Of a stretch of DNA of 35,767 nt, positions 32,452-35,767 are shown one piece after another. How positions within the stretch are numbered: position 1 is the first letter of the stretch; every line of letters starts with the position of its first letter. The notes under the pieces were generated by a model. It saw nothing but the letters and a program-made list of their open reading frames with translations, made no database searches and was not told where the DNA came from. The position numbers and the translations under genes were made by a program. This stretch comes from Firmicutes bacterium UBA2530. Lineage in GTDB: Bacteria > Bacillota > Clostridia > Tissierellales > Sedimentibacteraceae. The stretch is from positions 13,638 through 49,404 of the forward strand of contig DDNC01000007.1 in NCBI GenBank assembly GCA_002340985.1, written 5' to 3'.

Positions 32452-32769
32452 TTAATCCTTAACACTGAATCCTGATAATGTAAGAAACCGCATCTTCAGA
32501 AATGAATCCACATCAATCACAACATCTCTGTTCTCAGGCATATGTACTGTTTTAGAAATATATACATCTATCTTCTCAACAGTTATCTTGCTGTAGCCTT
32601 CCTCCGCCTTCGGCCTTTTTGCAAAAATTTCGGGAACGGGAACAACAGCAAAATCACCGTTTATTCTGTAATCGGGATATTCTATAACAACCGCCGTCTT
32701 ATCCTTTTTCCTCAAATAATCCAATGCCTTCTCCGTTATTTTAATTTTACACTTATTATCCTTTTCCAT
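32452..32769 (-). CDS. Small protein of unknown function upstream of dinB
   Basis: A 105-residue soluble protein. The start MEKDNKCKIKITEKALDYLRKKDKTAVVIEYPDYRINGDFAVV and later KITVEKIDVYISKTVHMPENRDVVIDVDSFLKMRFLTLSGF recall the shape of HesB/IscA-like proteins of the CC/Se-motif type, but the metal or redox Cys/Sec pair is missing; the only cysteine is C7. I give this link low weight. It is 11 bases upstream of dinB and probably in its operon. Start after TTAGGAGCC is clear. Confidence 0.7.
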   Translation of the reverse strand: MEKDNKCKIKITEKALDYLRKKDKTAVVIEYPDYRINGDFAVVPVPEIFAKRPKAEEGYSKITVEKIDVYISKTVHMPENRDVVIDVDSFLKMRFLTLSGFSVKD

Positions 32770-32905
32770 TAAGGCTCCTAACTTTATATAACTTTTTTAC
32801 ATTATACCATATAGACTATTATTAAAAAATACAAATATCGGCTCTTGTACAAATTGAAATTATAAGCTAAACTAAGTATGGACATTTTTTATAGGAAGGA
32901 ACATT

Positions 32906-34252
32906 ATGAGCGACAATTTAAATTTAACAGAAGGAAAAATACGAGGCACGCTGGTTAAGCTTGCTCTTCCCATAATGGGTACAGGCTTTATTCACATGGC
33001 ATATAATTTAACCGACATAGTGTGGCTTGGAAGGCTTAGCACCGGATCGGTTGCCGCTGCAGGCGCCGCAGGATTTTTTCTGTGGTTCGGTTCATCTTTG
33101 ACTATGATTTCTCAGGTGGGCGTGGGTGTCAATGTAGCACAGTCCTATGGTAAAAACGACATTGAAGGTGTAAAAAAATATATTTCTGACGGCTTTAAGC
33201 TCGATTTATTTATAGCATTGATATATTCAGCACTTTTATTTATATTCAGACATAATATAATAGGTTTTTTCAATCTTCGTGACCAGCAGGTAATAAGTAT
33301 GGCGGTGGATTACCTGACCATTATATCACTCGGTATAACTTTTCATTTTTTAAACCCCATATTTTCCGTAATACTGACAAGCTCCGGAAACAGCGTCACT
33401 CCTTTTAAGGTAAACACAATTGGCCTTGTGGCAAATATAATTATTGACCCAATATTAATATTCGGGCTTGGCCCCATACCATCTCTGGGTGTCAAGGGAG
33501 CCGCACTGGCCACAATATTGTCTCAGTTTATCGTTACATTGATATTTGTCATAATAGGAAAAATTTACGGAACAATGTATTCACATGTGAAGCTCCTTGA
33601 GAAGCCTGATATTCAAATAATTAAAAATATAGCAAGAATCGGGATACCTCCTTTTCTTCAATCAGGCCTCCACGCCTGCATAAACATGGTGATTACAAAA
33701 ATAGTAGCGGGCTTCGGACCTGTGGCAGTTGCTGTTCAAAGCATAGGTGCTCAGATAGAGTCAATAACATGGATGACGGCAGAGGGTTTTGCATCGGCAA
33801 TATCGGCATTCGTGGGGCAGAACTACGGTGCCAAAAGAACTGATCGCATCAAGGAGGGGTACAAGCAGGGTATTCAGATTTTAGGACTGCTGGGTATATT
33901 CTCTTCATTCCTACTGATTTTTTATTCAAAGGCTCTCTTTACCATATTTGTGCCCGATGACCCCGCGGCAATAAAGGAAGGTATTAATTACCTGAAGATT
34001 TTAGGTATGGCGCAGTTCTTCATGAGCGTGGAAATAGGCACCACAGGTGCATTCAACGGCCTGGGAAGAACACTTCCTCCAACAATAAACGGAGTAATCT
34101 TCAATGCAGCAAGAATTCCCGCCGCATTGCTCTTAGGCTCCACGGCCCTGGGACTGTCAGGGGTATGGATAAGTTTGAGCATATCCTCGGTATTTAAAGG
34201 AATAGTATTAGTTACATGGTTCAATATTTTCCTCAGAAAGCTCAAGATATAA
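32906..34252 (+). CDS. MATE family efflux transporter
   Basis: A 448-residue exporter with about twelve membrane helices. It opens LTEGKIRGTLVKLALPIMGTGFIHMAYNLTDIVWLGRLSTGSVAAAG and has FSVILTSSGNSVTPFKVN and TTGAFNGLGRTLPPTINGV, standard MATE elements of the NorM/DinF kind. Likely Na+ or H+ driven drug/cation export; cargo unknown. It is distant from the 8949 gene in sequence. The acetamidase gene follows by 23 bases with a nearly identical ribosome-site context, so the two are likely one operon. Confidence 0.93.
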   Translation: MSDNLNLTEGKIRGTLVKLALPIMGTGFIHMAYNLTDIVWLGRLSTGSVAAAGAAGFFLWFGSSLTMISQVGVGVNVAQSYGKNDIEGVKKYISDGFKLDLFIALIYSALLFIFRHNIIGFFNLRDQQVISMAVDYLTIISLGITFHFLNPIFSVILTSSGNSVTPFKVNTIGLVANIIIDPILIFGLGPIPSLGVKGAALATILSQFIVTLIFVIIGKIYGTMYSHVKLLEKPDIQIIKNIARIGIPPFLQSGLHACINMVITKIVAGFGPVAVAVQSIGAQIESITWMTAEGFASAISAFVGQNYGAKRTDRIKEGYKQGIQILGLLGIFSSFLLIFYSKALFTIFVPDDPAAIKEGINYLKILGMAQFFMSVEIGTTGAFNGLGRTLPPTINGVIFNAARIPAALLLGSTALGLSGVWISLSISSVFKGIVLVTWFNIFLRKLKI

Positions 34253-34275
34253 ATTATAGATAAGGAAGGTACATT

Positions 34276-35166
34276 ATGATTACAATCGACAAAAGCAATG
34301 CTCATTATGCTTTCAGCTCCGAAAACGCGCCGTCGGCATATGCCAAGGACGGCGACACGGTGAAATTCCGCTGTCAGGACTGCTACAACGGACAAATTCT
34401 CCATGACGGATATGATTTCTCAAATGTAAATATGAAGCTGAACAATCCGGTTACTGGACCTCTGTATATAGAAGGTGCAGAACCGGGGGATGTTCTAAGA
34501 ATAGAGATAATCGACATTGAAATTGAGTCCACAGGCAGCATGTGTGCCCGTACAGGAGCGGGAATATATGAAATAGACGGCTGTCATTGCAGAAGAATAG
34601 ATATAGAGAACGGCTCGGTGAAATTTGACAATGACATACGCATTACCATTAAGCCCATGATAGGTGTTATAGGCACCGCTCCTGAAAGCGATGTAATTCC
34701 TACCCAAACTCCCGGAGAGCACGGGGGCAACATGGATATCAGAGATTTGGGAGCAGGCTGTCTTTTGTACCTGCCTGTGGCTGTGACCGGAGGTCTGCTG
34801 TCAATGGGAGACATCCACGCCGTGCAGGGCGACGGTGAAACCGTAATATGTGCGCTGGAAATGAGCGGTGATATAACCGTAAAAATTGATGTGCTGAAAA
34901 ACAGAAATGACATTCCTACGCCCTTTATTGTTACAAAAGAAAAATATCTCACCACCGCTGCGGATAAATCACTTGATGTGTGCAGCATAAAGGCGGCGAG
35001 AAAAATGCATGTGTTTTTGCAGCAGCATGCCGGGCTCACGGACGCCCAGAGCGGCATGCTCCTTTCACTTGCGGGAAACCTGCGCATAAGCCAGGTAGTC
35101 AATCCTGCCAAGGGCTGCATAATGGAATTCCCCATAGGTCTTGCAAAGGAAGTATTTGAAAAATAA
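34276..35166 (+). CDS. Acetamidase/formamidase family protein
   Basis: A 296-residue amidohydrolase of the FmdA/AmdA family. Family motifs visible are NPVTGPLYIEGAEPGDVLRIEI near 55-76, TPGEHGGNMDIRDLGAGCLLYLPV near 145-168, and GGLLSMGDIHAVQGDGE (172-188), supplying metal-binding histidine and acidic residues. It would release ammonia from short amides such as formamide or acetamide; the true substrate is unknown. It is cytosolic, downstream of the MATE gene. Confidence 0.93.
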   Translation: MITIDKSNAHYAFSSENAPSAYAKDGDTVKFRCQDCYNGQILHDGYDFSNVNMKLNNPVTGPLYIEGAEPGDVLRIEIIDIEIESTGSMCARTGAGIYEIDGCHCRRIDIENGSVKFDNDIRITIKPMIGVIGTAPESDVIPTQTPGEHGGNMDIRDLGAGCLLYLPVAVTGGLLSMGDIHAVQGDGETVICALEMSGDITVKIDVLKNRNDIPTPFIVTKEKYLTTAADKSLDVCSIKAARKMHVFLQQHAGLTDAQSGMLLSLAGNLRISQVVNPAKGCIMEFPIGLAKEVFEK

Positions 35167-35170
35167 CATA

Positions 35171-35767
35171 TTAATAAAATAAGTATGTGATGTAGCTTGT
35201 TGTTTCTTCGGTTTTAACCTTTGTGATGATCTCAGAGTTGCTATGGTTGAGGACATGAGTCCCTGTATTGAGCCTCTCCATGATTTTCATCATGGTCACG
35301 ATTGATACAGGCGAATCCATATTGTCATTGGTGAAGGACATAATTTTCTCAACATCCATGTTTTCTATGGCCTCCATGCTTATTAAATCCATCCTTTCGG
35401 CTTCGTCAAGATTAAGATAGTGCGAGAAGTCAACCGATGCTATGAAAAGTGTTTTTTCAGCATCGGTTTTTTTTAATATATCATCAATCAGCGTTTCTAT
35501 GTCGGCGATCCTTGTCTGCTTTGTAAGAGCCAGCGAAACCACCTTCGCATCCCCCATGTAATACTTTATGAATGGTATTATGCTTGAAACGGAATGCTCT
35601 GACGTCATTTTTTCATTATTCTCTAAAACAAAGCTGTTTTGTAACAAATAATAGGTAAGCTCGTAATCTGTTTTCAATATGCCGAAGGGTGTCTGCCAGT
35701 CTCCTGCAGCCGTAAATATTTTTCCTCTCTCAATGCTTTCATGGTCGGGTCCCATAATTACCACTGT
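35171..35767 (-). CDS. AmmeMemoRadiSam system protein B (Memo family), N-terminus cut
   Basis: About 198 C-terminal codons are visible; the start lies beyond 35767. The Memo family signature appears as VIMGPDHESIERGKIFTAAGDWQTPFGIL, then SEHSVSSIIPFIKYYMGDAKVVSLAL and FIASVDFSHYLNLDEA, with histidines that line up with the nonheme-iron-like site of Memo. In bacteria it is usually encoded with AMMECR1 and a radical SAM protein; its chemistry is not settled. It is convergent with the acetamidase gene (4-base gap). Confidence 0.9.
   Translation of the reverse strand, partial: TVVIMGPDHESIERGKIFTAAGDWQTPFGILKTDYELTYYLLQNSFVLENNEKMTSEHSVSSIIPFIKYYMGDAKVVSLALTKQTRIADIETLIDDILKKTDAEKTLFIASVDFSHYLNLDEAERMDLISMEAIENMDVEKIMSFTNDNMDSPVSIVTMMKIMERLNTGTHVLNHSNSEIITKVKTEETTSYITYLFY

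Noticed and set aside
1..35767. CRISPR arrays, insertion sequences, prophage or att sites
   Set aside because: No regularly spaced repeats, transposase, integrase or phage genes were seen on either strand.

Overview
The window looks like chromosome from an anaerobic, probably spore-forming member of the Clostridia (Bacillota). The DNA is AT-rich with strong GGAGG-type ribosome binding sites and compact operons. It carries a T-box leader, a CotF-type spore coat protein, rubredoxin, a hybrid cluster protein, a glycyl-radical hydroxyproline dehydratase and a UGA-decoding selenoprotein. An amino-acid fermenter of the Sedimentibacter/Tissierellales/Peptostreptococcaceae kind would fit, but the genus is a guess. 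I see no rRNA, tRNA, insertion sequence, prophage or CRISPR array.

Layout. 1-4200: an M20 amidohydrolase cut by the left edge and read from a sigma-54 type promoter; a three-gene minus-strand operon (alpha/beta hydrolase, condensation-fold acyltransferase, DUF6320-like membrane protein); rubredoxin. 4200-8020: pirin, mnmA, tatC and a ketopantoate-reductase-like gene, all on the minus strand. 8200-13740: a nitrosative/redox stress island with an FNR/HcpR-type regulator carrying four candidate iron-sulfur cysteines, a MATE exporter, and an operon hcp - DUF1858 - unknown 201-aa protein - hemerythrin. The palindrome TGTAACATATGTTACA sits at -41.5 from the predicted hcp start site. 13857-16700: a small acetyltransferase, then a T-box leader (specifier read as CAC, His) controlling an amino-acid ABC transporter. 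16700-22420: a Cys-type glutathione peroxidase, an alanine/glycine:cation symporter, an SLH surface protein with three internal repeats, a B3/B4-domain protein and a CotF-like coat protein. 22420-25870: a C-GCAxxG-C-C family selenoprotein with an in-frame UGA, a bacterial SECIS hairpin and a Tat-like lipoprotein signal; tatA; a candidate small RNA; sfsA; a DUF421-DUF4363 pair. 25870-35767: EamA transporter, uppP, the hypE-hypD operon behind a second sigma-54 promoter with two upstream dyads, dinB with a small partner, a second MATE exporter, an acetamidase/formamidase and a Memo-family protein cut by the right edge.

How the genes may work together. Hydroxyproline dehydration (HypD/HypE) and the T-box-controlled amino-acid importer point to amino-acid fermentation. 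The Hcp-hemerythrin-rubredoxin-peroxidase set points to defence against NO and oxygen. TatA, TatC and a selenoprotein lipoprotein with a Tat-like signal suggest an exported redox protein. The strongest points for follow-up are the selenoprotein, the two sigma-54 promoters sharing an identical 17-base core, the predicted HcpR operator, the small RNA candidate and the unknown protein in the hcp operon.
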